This document shows positions 16,589 through 22,917 of a stretch of DNA of 24,207 bases, piece after piece. The DNA comes from Bacillota bacterium (lineage in GTDB: Bacteria > Bacillota > Clostridia > Lachnospirales > Lachnospiraceae). Under the pieces are notes generated by a model. The model did no database searches, was not told the DNA's origin, and worked only from the letters and a program-made list of their open reading frames with translations. A program made the position numbers and the translations under genes. Positions within the stretch are counted from its first letter, which is position 1. Every line of letters starts with the position of its first letter. The stretch is taken from positions 1 through 24,207 of the forward strand of contig JAEWPN010000189.1 in the NCBI GenBank assembly GCA_023399455.1, read 5' to 3'.

Positions 16589-18676
16589 ATGAATGTTTAC
16601 ACAACTGACAAGATTAGAAACGTAGTATTGCTCGGACACGGGGGAAGCGGCAAGACAAGTCTGGTTGAAGCAATGGCATATTTATCAGGTATTACCTCGA
16701 GAATGGGCAAGGTAACCGATGGAAATACAGTAAGCGATTTCGGAAAAGAAGAGCAGAAAAGACAAATATCCATTTCTTCTTCGGTAGTTCCTATCGAATG
16801 GGAAGGGATTAAGATAAATATATTGGATACGCCGGGATTTTTTGATTTCGTAGGAGAGGTGGAGGAAGCGGTCAGCGCGGCGGATGCGGCCATCATCGTA
16901 GTATCGGGTAAGGCCGGAGTGGAAGTCGGAGCGGAAAAGGCATGGGAGCTGTGCGATAAATATAAGCTGCCCCGTTTTGTTTTCGTAACGGATATGGATG
17001 TGGATAATGCTTCTTTCCGTCAGGTAGTAGAGGATATGACGAATACATATGGCAAGAAGATGGCGCCTTTCCATCTGCCCATTCGTGAAAATGAGAAGTT
17101 CGTAGGTTATGTTAATGTTATTACCGAGACCGGCTACCGCTGGCAGGGGAAGGATGTTGTGGAATGTGAGGTGCCGGAATACAGCAAGGCTAATCTCCAG
17201 CTTTACAGAGATACTCTGTTAGAAGCAGTAGCTGAGACGAGCGAGGAATTCATGGAGAGATATTTCGGAGGAGATACCTTCTCGGAGGCGGAAATAAGGG
17301 CAGCGCTTCGTACGAATGTCATTGACGGAACGATTGTTCCCATGACTATGGGCTCCAGCCTTTTATGTCAGGGAATCTACACCTTGCTGGATGACATTGT
17401 GAAATATATGCCCAGTCCGGAGAACAAGGAAATCGCCGGAATTAATTTGAAGACCAACGAGATTTTTCAGGCGAACTTCGATTTCTCAAAAGCGAAATCC
17501 GCATATATCTTTAAAACTATTGTGGACCCGTTTATCGGAAAGTATTCCCTGGTGAAGATATGCTCGGGTGTATTAAAGACCGATGATCTCATATATAACA
17601 GCGATAAGGATGTGGAGGAGAAGGTGGGCAAGCTCTATGTTCTTCAAGGAAGCAAGCCTTTGGAGGTAAACGAGCTCCATGCAGGAGATATCGGAGCGAT
17701 CGCTAAGCTCACCGCGGCCAGAACGGGAAATACGCTCTCCACTAAGGCGACCACCATTAAATATGGTAAAGCAGATATTTCCGTTCCTTATACCTATATG
17801 AGATATCATGCGAAAAACAAAGGTGATATCGATAAGATATCCCAGTCCTTGCAGAAAATGATGCACGAGGATCAGACGCTCAAGGTAGTGAATGACGCGG
17901 AAAACAGACAGATGCTCCTATACGGAATGGGCGATTTGCATCTTGAGGTGGTTACCAGCAGGCTGCAGAACGAATACAAGGTAGAGATAGAGCTGACACA
18001 GCCTAAGGTAGCTTTCCGCGAGACGATCAAGAAGACTTCAGACGTAGAATATAAATATAAAAAGCAGTCCGGCGGACACGGTCAGTATGGCCATGTTAAA
18101 ATGAGATTTTCGCCTTCGGGAGATTTACAGACTCCTTATGAGTTCTCACAGGAGGTCGTGGGCGGCGCTGTGCCGAAGAACTTCTTCCCTGCGGTAGAGA
18201 AGGGCTTGCAGGAATCTGTTCTGAAAGGACCTCTTGCGGCATACCCGGTGGTGGGAGTAAAGGGAGTTCTGTACGACGGGTCCTATCATCCGGTAGATTC
18301 TTCTGAAATGGCGTTTAAGATGGCGACCATTCAGGCGTTCAAGAAAGGTTTTATGGAAGCCGGCCCCATTTTGTTAGAGCCAATCGCATCCTTGAAGGTA
18401 ACGGTTCCCGACGCTTATACCGGTGATGTTATGGGCGATCTGAACAAGAGACGCGGGCGTGTACTCGGCATGAATCCGGTAGGAGGCAAGCAGGTGATCG
18501 AAGCGGATATTCCTATGACAGGATTGTTCGGATATTGTACGGATTTGCGCTCCATGACAGGGGGAAGAGGTAACTTCGCCTATGAATTTGTCAGATATGA
18601 GCAGGCGCCCAGCGATGTTCAGGAGAAGGAGGTTGCTGCAAGAGCAGCCAAGGTAGCGGAAGGCAGCGAAGAATAA
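16589..18676 (+). CDS. Elongation factor G-like translational GTPase (EF-G paralogue)
   Basis: A 695-aa five-domain GTPase of the EF-G-like (FusA2-type) family. The G1 P-loop GHGGSGKT is at 16-23 and G3 DTPG at 80-83. The switch I motif, RGIT in canonical EF-G, reads RQIS at 58-61. The G4 position, usually NKxD, reads TDMD at 134-137, lacking both Asn and Lys. Domains II-V follow, with the EF-G domain IV signature KQSGGHGQYGHV and the C-terminal MTGGRGNFAYEF. No str-operon neighbours (rpsL, rpsG, tuf) are present, consistent with a paralogue and not the main translocase. GGAGG at 16577-16581 is the ribosome binding site. Its role is not established. Ribosome binding is likely by homology, but translocase activity is not. 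Confidence 0.9.
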   Translation: MNVYTTDKIRNVVLLGHGGSGKTSLVEAMAYLSGITSRMGKVTDGNTVSDFGKEEQKRQISISSSVVPIEWEGIKINILDTPGFFDFVGEVEEAVSAADAAIIVVSGKAGVEVGAEKAWELCDKYKLPRFVFVTDMDVDNASFRQVVEDMTNTYGKKMAPFHLPIRENEKFVGYVNVITETGYRWQGKDVVECEVPEYSKANLQLYRDTLLEAVAETSEEFMERYFGGDTFSEAEIRAALRTNVIDGTIVPMTMGSSLLCQGIYTLLDDIVKYMPSPENKEIAGINLKTNEIFQANFDFSKAKSAYIFKTIVDPFIGKYSLVKICSGVLKTDDLIYNSDKDVEEKVGKLYVLQGSKPLEVNELHAGDIGAIAKLTAARTGNTLSTKATTIKYGKADISVPYTYMRYHAKNKGDIDKISQSLQKMMHEDQTLKVVNDAENRQMLLYGMGDLHLEVVTSRLQNEYKVEIELTQPKVAFRETIKKTSDVEYKYKKQSGGHGQYGHVKMRFSPSGDLQTPYEFSQEVVGGAVPKNFFPAVEKGLQESVLKGPLAAYPVVGVKGVLYDGSYHPVDSSEMAFKMATIQAFKKGFMEAGPILLEPIASLKVTVPDAYTGDVMGDLNKRRGRVLGMNPVGGKQVIEADIPMTGLFGYCTDLRSMTGGRGNFAYEFVRYEQAPSDVQEKEVAARAAKVAEGSEE

Positions 18677-18699
18677 GACATGAAAAAGGGTTGATAATA

Positions 18700-18743
18700 A
18701 AAACGGGGTGTCGTTATGTGTAAAGCATGCGGCATCCCGTTTT
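18700..18743 (+). terminator. Intrinsic terminator of the EF-G-like gene
   Basis: AAAACGGGGTGTCG at 18700-18713 pairs with CGGCATCCCGTTTT at 18730-18743 as a 14-bp stem with two G-U pairs and a 16-nt loop. The T-run lies on the 3' arm. It cleanly separates this gene from the leuS promoter. Confidence 0.88.
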
Positions 18744-18766
18744 ATATAGAAAAGGGGGGGGAAACC

Positions 18767-18795
18767 TTGACATGACAAGGGAAAAAGTATAAAAT
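18767..18795 (+). promoter_or_regulatory. SigA-type promoter of leuS
   Basis: A consensus TTGACA at 18767-18772 and TAAAAT at 18790-18795 are 17 nt apart. The start would lie near 18802, giving a 78-nt leader that is too short for a T-box. A G8 homopolymer (18754-18761) lies 5 nt upstream of the -35. The leader has a small hairpin, CGCC (18837-18840) with GGCG (18845-18848). Confidence 0.75.
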
Positions 18796-18879
18796 TATCG
18801 GTGTTTTATAAAATAATGTATTTAAAATGTGTTTTGCGCCTTCTGGCGTGAAATTTTTGAAAAATGTGAGGAAGAGAAG

Positions 18880-21297
18880 ATGGCACAACCGTATAACCAC
18901 AGAGAGATTGAAGAAAAATGGCGCAAGGAGTGGGAAAATAAGCCTGTGAACGTAGACGATGGGAAGAAGCCTAAATATTACTGTCTGGATATGTTCCCGT
19001 ATCCGTCGGGAAACGGACTTCACGTAGGGCATTGGAGAGGATATGTGATTTCTGATGTGTGGAGCCGTTATAAGATGATGAACGGCGGGCACTATATCGT
19101 TCATCCCATGGGCTGGGACGCTTTCGGCCTTCCGGCAGAGAATTATGCGATTAAGATGGGTGTGCATCCTGCGAAGTCTACGGCACAAAACGTGTCTAAT
19201 ATCAAGAAGCAGATTAATCAGATAGCGGCGCTTTATGACTGGGATATGGAGGTCAATACGACGGATCCTGATTTCTACAAGTGGACGCAGTGGATATTTG
19301 TGAAGATGTTCAAAGCGGGGCTGGCTTATCAGAAGGAAATGCCGATCAATTGGTGCCCTTCCTGCAAGACAGGACTCGCTAATGAAGAAGTGGTAAATGG
19401 CCAGTGCGAGCGCTGTGGTGCGGAGGTGACTAAGAAGAATCTGAATCAGTGGATGTTACGCATTACCAAATATGCGGATCGTCTTCTTGAGGATCTCGAC
19501 AAGCTTGATTGGCCGGAGAAGGTAAAGAAGATGCAGTCCGAATGGATCGGGCGTTCATACGGTGCGGAAGTGGATTTTAAGGTGGATGGAAGTGACGAAA
19601 CGATCACTGTTTATACCACGAGACCGGATACTCTTTACGGAGCGACATTTATGGTGCTGGCGCCGGAACACAAGCTGGCAGCAGGCTTATCAACGCCGGA
19701 GACAAAGGCTGCTGTAGAAAAGTATATTCAGGATGCAGCCAACAAATCCAATGTGGACAGACTTCAGGATAAAGAAAAAACGGGCGTATTTACGGGCTCT
19801 TATGCCGTGAACCCACTAAACGGTGCCAAGACGCCGATCTGGCTCTCGGATTATGTGCTGGCAGATTACGGAACGGGCGCTATTATGTGCGTACCCGCTC
19901 ACGATGACCGCGATTTCGAATTTGCAACGAAATTCAATATCCCGATTATTCAGGTTATTGCCAAGGGTGGAAAAGAAATTGAAAATATGACCGAGGCGTA
20001 TACCGAAGCGGCGGGAACGATGATCAATTCCGGCGAATGGAATGGCATGGAATCCGCTGTTTTGAAGAAGGAAGCTCCGGCGATGATCGAAAAGCTCGGC
20101 TTTGGTCATAAGACGACGAATTATAAGCTTCGCGACTGGGTATTTTCACGCCAGCGTTATTGGGGAGAGCCGATACCGATCGTGCACTGTCCTAAGTGCG
20201 GCTGTGTGCCGGTACCGGAGGAGGAACTGCCGCTGCTTCTGCCGGAGGTGGAGTCCTACCAGCCGACAGGAACCGGAGAATCTCCTCTTGCGGGCATTGA
20301 CGAGTGGGTGAATACCGCATGTCCTGTCTGCGGCGAGCCTGCTAAAAGAGAGACTAACACCATGCCTCAGTGGGCAGGATCCTCATGGTATTTCCTGCGT
20401 TATGTGGACAGTAAGAATGATAAAGAGCTGGTGAGCAGGGAAAAAGCTGACAAATTTCTTCCGGTAGATATGTATATCGGAGGAGTGGAGCATGCGGTTC
20501 TCCATTTGCTCTATTCCAGATTTTATACGAAGTTTTTGTGCGATATCGGAGTCGTTGATTTTGACGAACCCTTTACCAAATTGTTCAATCAAGGAATGAT
20601 TACAGGAAAGAACGGTATTAAGATGAGTAAATCCAAGGGGAATGTAGTGTCGCCTGACGATTTGGTGAATGACTACGGCTGCGATTCCTTAAGGCTATAT
20701 GAGCTTTTTGTAGGACCGCCCGAATTGGATTCGGAATGGGACGACAGAGGAATCGACGGAGTTTACCGCTTTATTACGCGCTTGTGGAATCTCGTAACGG
20801 AAAATAAGGATAAAAACGTGGAAGCGACCAAAGAAATGCTGAAGGTACGCAATAAGATGATCGCCGACATTTCACAGCGCCTGGAAAGTTTCAGCTTGAA
20901 TACAGTAGTATCCGGCTTTATGGAATACAACAATAAGATGATAGACATGGCGAGAAACGAAGGAATTGACAAGGATACGTTAAAGACAGCAGTTATCCTC
21001 CTGTCCCCCTTTGCACCTCATATCGGTGAGGAACTGTGGCATCAGTTGGGCGAAACAGATTCCGTATTTCATGCGGTGTGGCCTGTGGCGGATGAAAGCG
21101 CGATGGCGGATGACGAAAAGGAAATAGCCGTTCAGATGAACGGTAAGACGAAGATTGTTATTAAGGTGCCTGCAGACATCACGAAGGAAGCGGCGATTGC
21201 GGCTGGCAGGGAGGCACTGGGAGCGAAGCTTGCGGGGGAAATTGTAAAGGAAATCTATGTTCCCGGAAAAATCGTCAATATCGTAGTGAAGCCATAA
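18880..21297 (+). CDS. leuS: Leucine-tRNA ligase
   Basis: Class I aminoacyl-tRNA synthetase of 805 aa that charges tRNA-Leu. The HIGH motif reads HVGH at 48-51 and KMSKS is at 581-585. A large CP1 editing insertion lies between them, with Cys pairs (CPSC...CERCG and CPKCG...CPVCGE). The anticodon-binding and C-terminal domains follow. The ATG at 18880 is preferred: GAGGAAGAGAAG lies directly upstream, and MAQPYNHREIEEKW is the usual LeuRS N-terminus. An upstream in-frame ATG at 18829 adds 17 residues without a binding site. It is a single-gene unit, with a promoter at 18767 and terminators beyond 21300. Unlike pheST, no T-box precedes it. Confidence 0.97.
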   Translation: MAQPYNHREIEEKWRKEWENKPVNVDDGKKPKYYCLDMFPYPSGNGLHVGHWRGYVISDVWSRYKMMNGGHYIVHPMGWDAFGLPAENYAIKMGVHPAKSTAQNVSNIKKQINQIAALYDWDMEVNTTDPDFYKWTQWIFVKMFKAGLAYQKEMPINWCPSCKTGLANEEVVNGQCERCGAEVTKKNLNQWMLRITKYADRLLEDLDKLDWPEKVKKMQSEWIGRSYGAEVDFKVDGSDETITVYTTRPDTLYGATFMVLAPEHKLAAGLSTPETKAAVEKYIQDAANKSNVDRLQDKEKTGVFTGSYAVNPLNGAKTPIWLSDYVLADYGTGAIMCVPAHDDRDFEFATKFNIPIIQVIAKGGKEIENMTEAYTEAAGTMINSGEWNGMESAVLKKEAPAMIEKLGFGHKTTNYKLRDWVFSRQRYWGEPIPIVHCPKCGCVPVPEEELPLLLPEVESYQPTGTGESPLAGIDEWVNTACPVCGEPAKRETNTMPQWAGSSWYFLRYVDSKNDKELVSREKADKFLPVDMYIGGVEHAVLHLLYSRFYTKFLCDIGVVDFDEPFTKLFNQGMITGKNGIKMSKSKGNVVSPDDLVNDYGCDSLRLYELFVGPPELDSEWDDRGIDGVYRFITRLWNLVTENKDKNVEATKEMLKVRNKMIADISQRLESFSLNTVVSGFMEYNNKMIDMARNEGIDKDTLKTAVILLSPFAPHIGEELWHQLGETDSVFHAVWPVADESAMADDEKEIAVQMNGKTKIVIKVPADITKEAAIAAGREALGAKLAGEIVKEIYVPGKIVNIVVKP

Positions 21298-21360
21298 ATT
21301 AATAAATCAGGAGAAGCGCGCGTAGCTGCGCATCGTTTTCCGGAGGGCTTTTTATATTAA

Positions 21361-21406
21361 AGAAAACAGCGTATGCAGGAGATAAGGCCCGCATACGCTG
21401 TTTTCT
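21361..21406. terminator. Bidirectional terminator between leuS and the unknown minus-strand gene pair
   Basis: A perfect 16-bp inverted repeat, AGAAAACAGCGTATGC at 21361-21376 against 21391-21406, with a 14-nt loop. T-rich 3' arms are present in both directions. The minus-strand stop codon (21405-21407) overlaps the hairpin, so the unknown gene runs directly into its terminator. For leuS, an additional weaker GC-rich hairpin region lies at 21313-21358, ending in GGGCTTTTT. Confidence 0.88.
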
Positions 21407-21677
21407 AACGTTTTCTCTTTAAAGCCATGAGCTTACTTATCTTCTCAGCCTCCTCGGGGGAAGAGTATTTGCGAAGCGCGGCGGCTATGGCAGCGATTTC
21501 TTCATCGTCGAATAAAATATTATTCATCCTTCCCTTTTGCGATACATTCATAAGAAATGGAATTAACTGTTCGCGGGAGAGGTTCCGGCTCTCGAAGACG
21601 AGTGTCTGCAAGAATTGAAGCTTATTTCTATCGATGCCGGCAACGAGGGGATCATCCATCCATTCGTTCTGATTCAT
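21405..21677 (-). CDS. Unrecognised small cytoplasmic protein, second gene of an overlapping pair
   Basis: I do not recognise a named family. The 90-aa protein is charged and predicted helical, has no signal peptide or membrane segment, and ends in a basic tail (LMALKRKR). Its middle reads LSREQLIPFLMNVSQKGRMN, followed by an acidic turn FDDEEIAAIAAAL and a SPEEAEKISKL segment. This looks like two or three amphipathic helices. The start at 21677 is chosen because GGAGGT stands 7 nt upstream. A longer reading begins at a TTG (21692) within that same GGAGGT and is unlikely. The first 26 nt overlap the end of the upstream gene, whose codons contain the ribosome binding site. Tight coupling implies a joint function with that gene. 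Confidence 0.75.
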   Translation of the reverse strand: MNQNEWMDDPLVAGIDRNKLQFLQTLVFESRNLSREQLIPFLMNVSQKGRMNNILFDDEEIAAIAAALRKYSSPEEAEKISKLMALKRKR

Positions 21678-22206
21678 AGTTGTTACCTCCAAACATTTCG
21701 AACATCGCCTTCTGCTCGGGAGAAAGCATGTTCATGAGCATGTCGGCCATATTCATAGTCGCTTGATTATTCGCGGAATAACCGCCGGAATCCGGGTCAG
21801 GCTGAGAGGGCGCCCCAAAGGGGAAGCCGCCCTCGAAGCTTTCCGGAAACAGTTCTTTCATTACTTCAAAGGTACTGAACATTTCTTTATACATATCCAT
21901 GGAGCGGAAAAGACCTGCAATTTGTTCTACCTTTTGTTTTTCTTCCTGCGTGCAGTAGGGAAGAATCTCGGAGCATATTTTACCGATATTTAATTCTTCT
22001 TTTTTAATGGCGCAGCTGCGCAGTTCATAAGAATGTGACTGATAATAAGAAAGGGTGTGCTGCAGTTCCAGAAATTTCACATAAATTGCTAATTGTTTCT
22101 GTATCTGGCTGTCGAAATAAGGGATAATAATTTTTAACATCTGTATATGATTGTTTGTAGATAGGACATCAAAAGCCGTTATTTTGTCTTGCTTTTTTTC
22201 TTCCAT
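21652..22206 (-). CDS. Unrecognised cytoplasmic protein, first gene of an overlapping pair
   Basis: A 184-aa protein of no family I can name. The first ~115 residues are helical and charged (AFDVLSTNNHIQMLKIIIPY, then KFLELQHTLSYYQSHSYELR). A Gly/Pro-rich linker follows at about 127-150 (GGFPFGAPSQPDPDSGGY). The C-terminal segment is Met-rich (MNMADMLMNMLSPEQKAMFE). There is no signal peptide or transmembrane helix. The ATG at 22206 is used: it follows AAGGGA closely, and an apparent SigE-like promoter would start transcription at about 22229, downstream of the alternative ATG at 22248. It overlaps the next gene by 26 nt. The promoter type hints at sporulation-phase expression, which is inference only. 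Confidence 0.75.
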   Translation of the reverse strand: MEEKKQDKITAFDVLSTNNHIQMLKIIIPYFDSQIQKQLAIYVKFLELQHTLSYYQSHSYELRSCAIKKEELNIGKICSEILPYCTQEEKQKVEQIAGLFRSMDMYKEMFSTFEVMKELFPESFEGGFPFGAPSQPDPDSGGYSANNQATMNMADMLMNMLSPEQKAMFEMFGGNNYESERMDG

Positions 22207-22235
22207 AAGATCCCTTACCCCTTTGTTATCATAAA

Positions 22236-22262
22236 ATCTTATGTACATAAAAGTGAAAATAT
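22236..22262 (-). promoter_or_regulatory. Possible SigE-type sporulation promoter for the unknown gene pair
   Basis: On the minus strand ATATT (22262-22258) is followed after 14 nt by CATAAGAT (22243-22236). The mother-cell SigE consensus of Bacillus is roughly ATATT, 14 nt, CATACAAT; here the -10 matches 6 of 8. A start near 22229 leaves a short leader before the ATG at 22206. The motif is short and AT-rich, so chance occurrence is possible. Confidence 0.4.
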
Positions 22263-22272
22263 ACGTATTTCC

Positions 22273-22325
22273 ATGCTATTATGATAGCATTGCTATATAA
22301 ATAATAGATTGCTATTACATAGCAT
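22273..22325. repeat. Cluster of five TGCTAT/ATAGCA heptamers
   Basis: ATGCTAT (22273-22279) and ATAGCAT (22284-22290) form a 7-bp inverted repeat. TTGCTAT occurs at 22290-22296 and again 19 nt later at 22309-22315, and the latter forms another inverted repeat with ATAGCAT (22319-22325). A sixth copy (ATAGCAT, 22735-22741) lies inside the putative promoter of the Cys-rich gene. The density suggests a protein-binding site. Confidence 0.5.
22290..22318 (+). promoter_or_regulatory. Possible promoter for a plus-strand small RNA
   Basis: TTGCTA (22290-22295) and TATTAC (22313-22318) are 17 nt apart, each 4 of 6 to the SigA consensus. The predicted start at about 22325 coincides with the first paired base of the three-way-junction fold that follows. 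The repeats at 22273-22325 overlap this promoter. Confidence 0.3.
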
Positions 22326-22404
22326 ACACACCGGTGCCGCAGGAGGTAAGTCTCTGGCGGACAAGAGAAAATAGGCTCGGGAGAGCCTATCTTCAAGATG
22401 TGTA
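22325..22404 (+). ncRNA. Candidate structured RNA (three-way junction); strand uncertain
   Basis: About 80 nt can fold into a closing helix TACACA (22325-22330) with TGTGTA (22399-22404), plus two hairpins. The first pairs CCGC/GCGG and GGAG/CTCT across 22337-22360, with one A-G mismatch and a 6-nt loop. The second is a perfect 8-bp stem ATAGGCTC/GAGCCTAT (22371-22390) capped by GGGA, a GNRA-type tetraloop. I do not recognise a known riboswitch or ribozyme class. On the minus strand the second hairpin is followed by TTTTCTCTTG and may simply be a terminator for the Cys-rich gene. Both readings stay open. Confidence 0.35.
22371..22390 (-). terminator. Possible weak terminator of the Cys-rich gene
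   Basis: The 8-bp stem read on the minus strand is followed by TTTTCTCTTG, an imperfect U-rich tail about 70 nt after the stop of the Cys/Gly-rich gene. It is an alternative explanation for part of the structured element on the other strand. Confidence 0.35.
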
Positions 22405-22457
22405 GTTGAAATCAGAAAAGCTCTAACTTTGTATTTTTATCTGATTCCGTAGGGGCT

Positions 22458-22685
22458 TTAGCAGAAGGAATTTCCTCCGCAGCAGCTAAGGATAAGCAGG
22501 ATAAATATGATACTATCGCATCCGCATCCGCTGTTCCCGCCAAAGATGCCGTTGTTGCCACAGCCACTATTGTTGTTTCCGCCGCATACGCAGAGCAAAA
22601 GAATTATCCAAAGTATAGAATTACATCCGGAGTTACTATCACTTACTCCGCCACAGCCACATCCTGTTGCTGTTAAATCACTCAT
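22458..22685 (-). CDS. Cys/Gly-rich small hydrophobic protein with an internal duplication
   Basis: A 75-aa protein with 11 cysteines and about 15 glycines. It has two similar halves: a hydrophobic block at 22-33 (NSILWIILLLCV) ending in CGGN, and another at 57-69 (DSIIFILLILSCC) ending in GGN. Each is preceded by NSGC. It resembles the loosely defined small Gly/Cys-rich proteins, sometimes labelled chorion-like or YjcZ-like, seen in spore-formers; none has a firm function. GGAGG lies 7 nt before the ATG. A SigK-like promoter upstream would fit a spore-coat role, which is inference. The cysteines could form disulphides or bind metal. It is flanked by repeats shared with the neighbouring intergenic region. 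Confidence 0.8.
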   Translation of the reverse strand: MSDLTATGCGCGGVSDSNSGCNSILWIILLLCVCGGNNNSGCGNNGIFGGNSGCGCDSIIFILLILSCCGGNSFC

Positions 22686-22721
22686 AAATTTGCCTCCAAA
22701 AAAATTTTTTTATTTATGGTT

Positions 22722-22749
22722 TATACTATGATGGATAGCATGTTTTTGT
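22722..22749 (-). promoter_or_regulatory. Possible SigK-type promoter of the Cys/Gly-rich gene
   Basis: On the minus strand AC (22749-22748) is followed after 17 nt by CATAGTATA (22730-22722). This fits the Bacillus SigK pattern AC, 16-17 nt, CATANNNTA. Information content is low. An ATAGCAT heptamer lies in the spacer at 22735-22741. Confidence 0.4.
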
Positions 22750-22751
22750 TT

Positions 22752-22873
22752 CCTGAATTATAGAAAAGAAATATAGAAATTTTTAAAAAAATTAGTACAA
22801 TAAATCGACAAAATACTTGAATTAATTGCAAGGTATTAGTAATATGTTATTATATGCTGTTTTATAATTCAGG
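22752..22873. repeat. Inverted repeat flanking the sortase promoter region
   Basis: CCTGAATTATA at 22752-22762 recurs as its exact reverse complement TATAATTCAGG at 22863-22873, with 100 nt between. The candidate sortase promoter lies inside. It could be an operator pair, a long-range stem or chance in AT-rich DNA. Confidence 0.45.
22817..22845 (+). promoter_or_regulatory. Probable promoter of the sortase gene
   Basis: TTGAAT (22817-22822) and TAATAT (22840-22845) are 17 nt apart. An alternative is TTGCAA (22826-22831) with TATTAT (22848-22853) at 16 nt. Either would start transcription 60-70 nt before the ATG. Confidence 0.45.
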
Positions 22874-22917
22874 GAATATATGGCATTGCGGATAATTGAT
22901 ACAAAGGAGACAGGTAA

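Noticed and set aside
18829..18879. 17-residue N-terminal extension of LeuRS
   Set aside because: No binding site and not part of the conserved LeuRS N-terminus.
22207..22248. 14-residue extension of the first unknown gene
   Set aside because: The ATG at 22248 lies upstream of the predicted transcription start and lacks a binding site.
22273..22325. CRISPR array
   Set aside because: The repeats are heptamers in mixed orientation with no regular spacers and no cas genes nearby.
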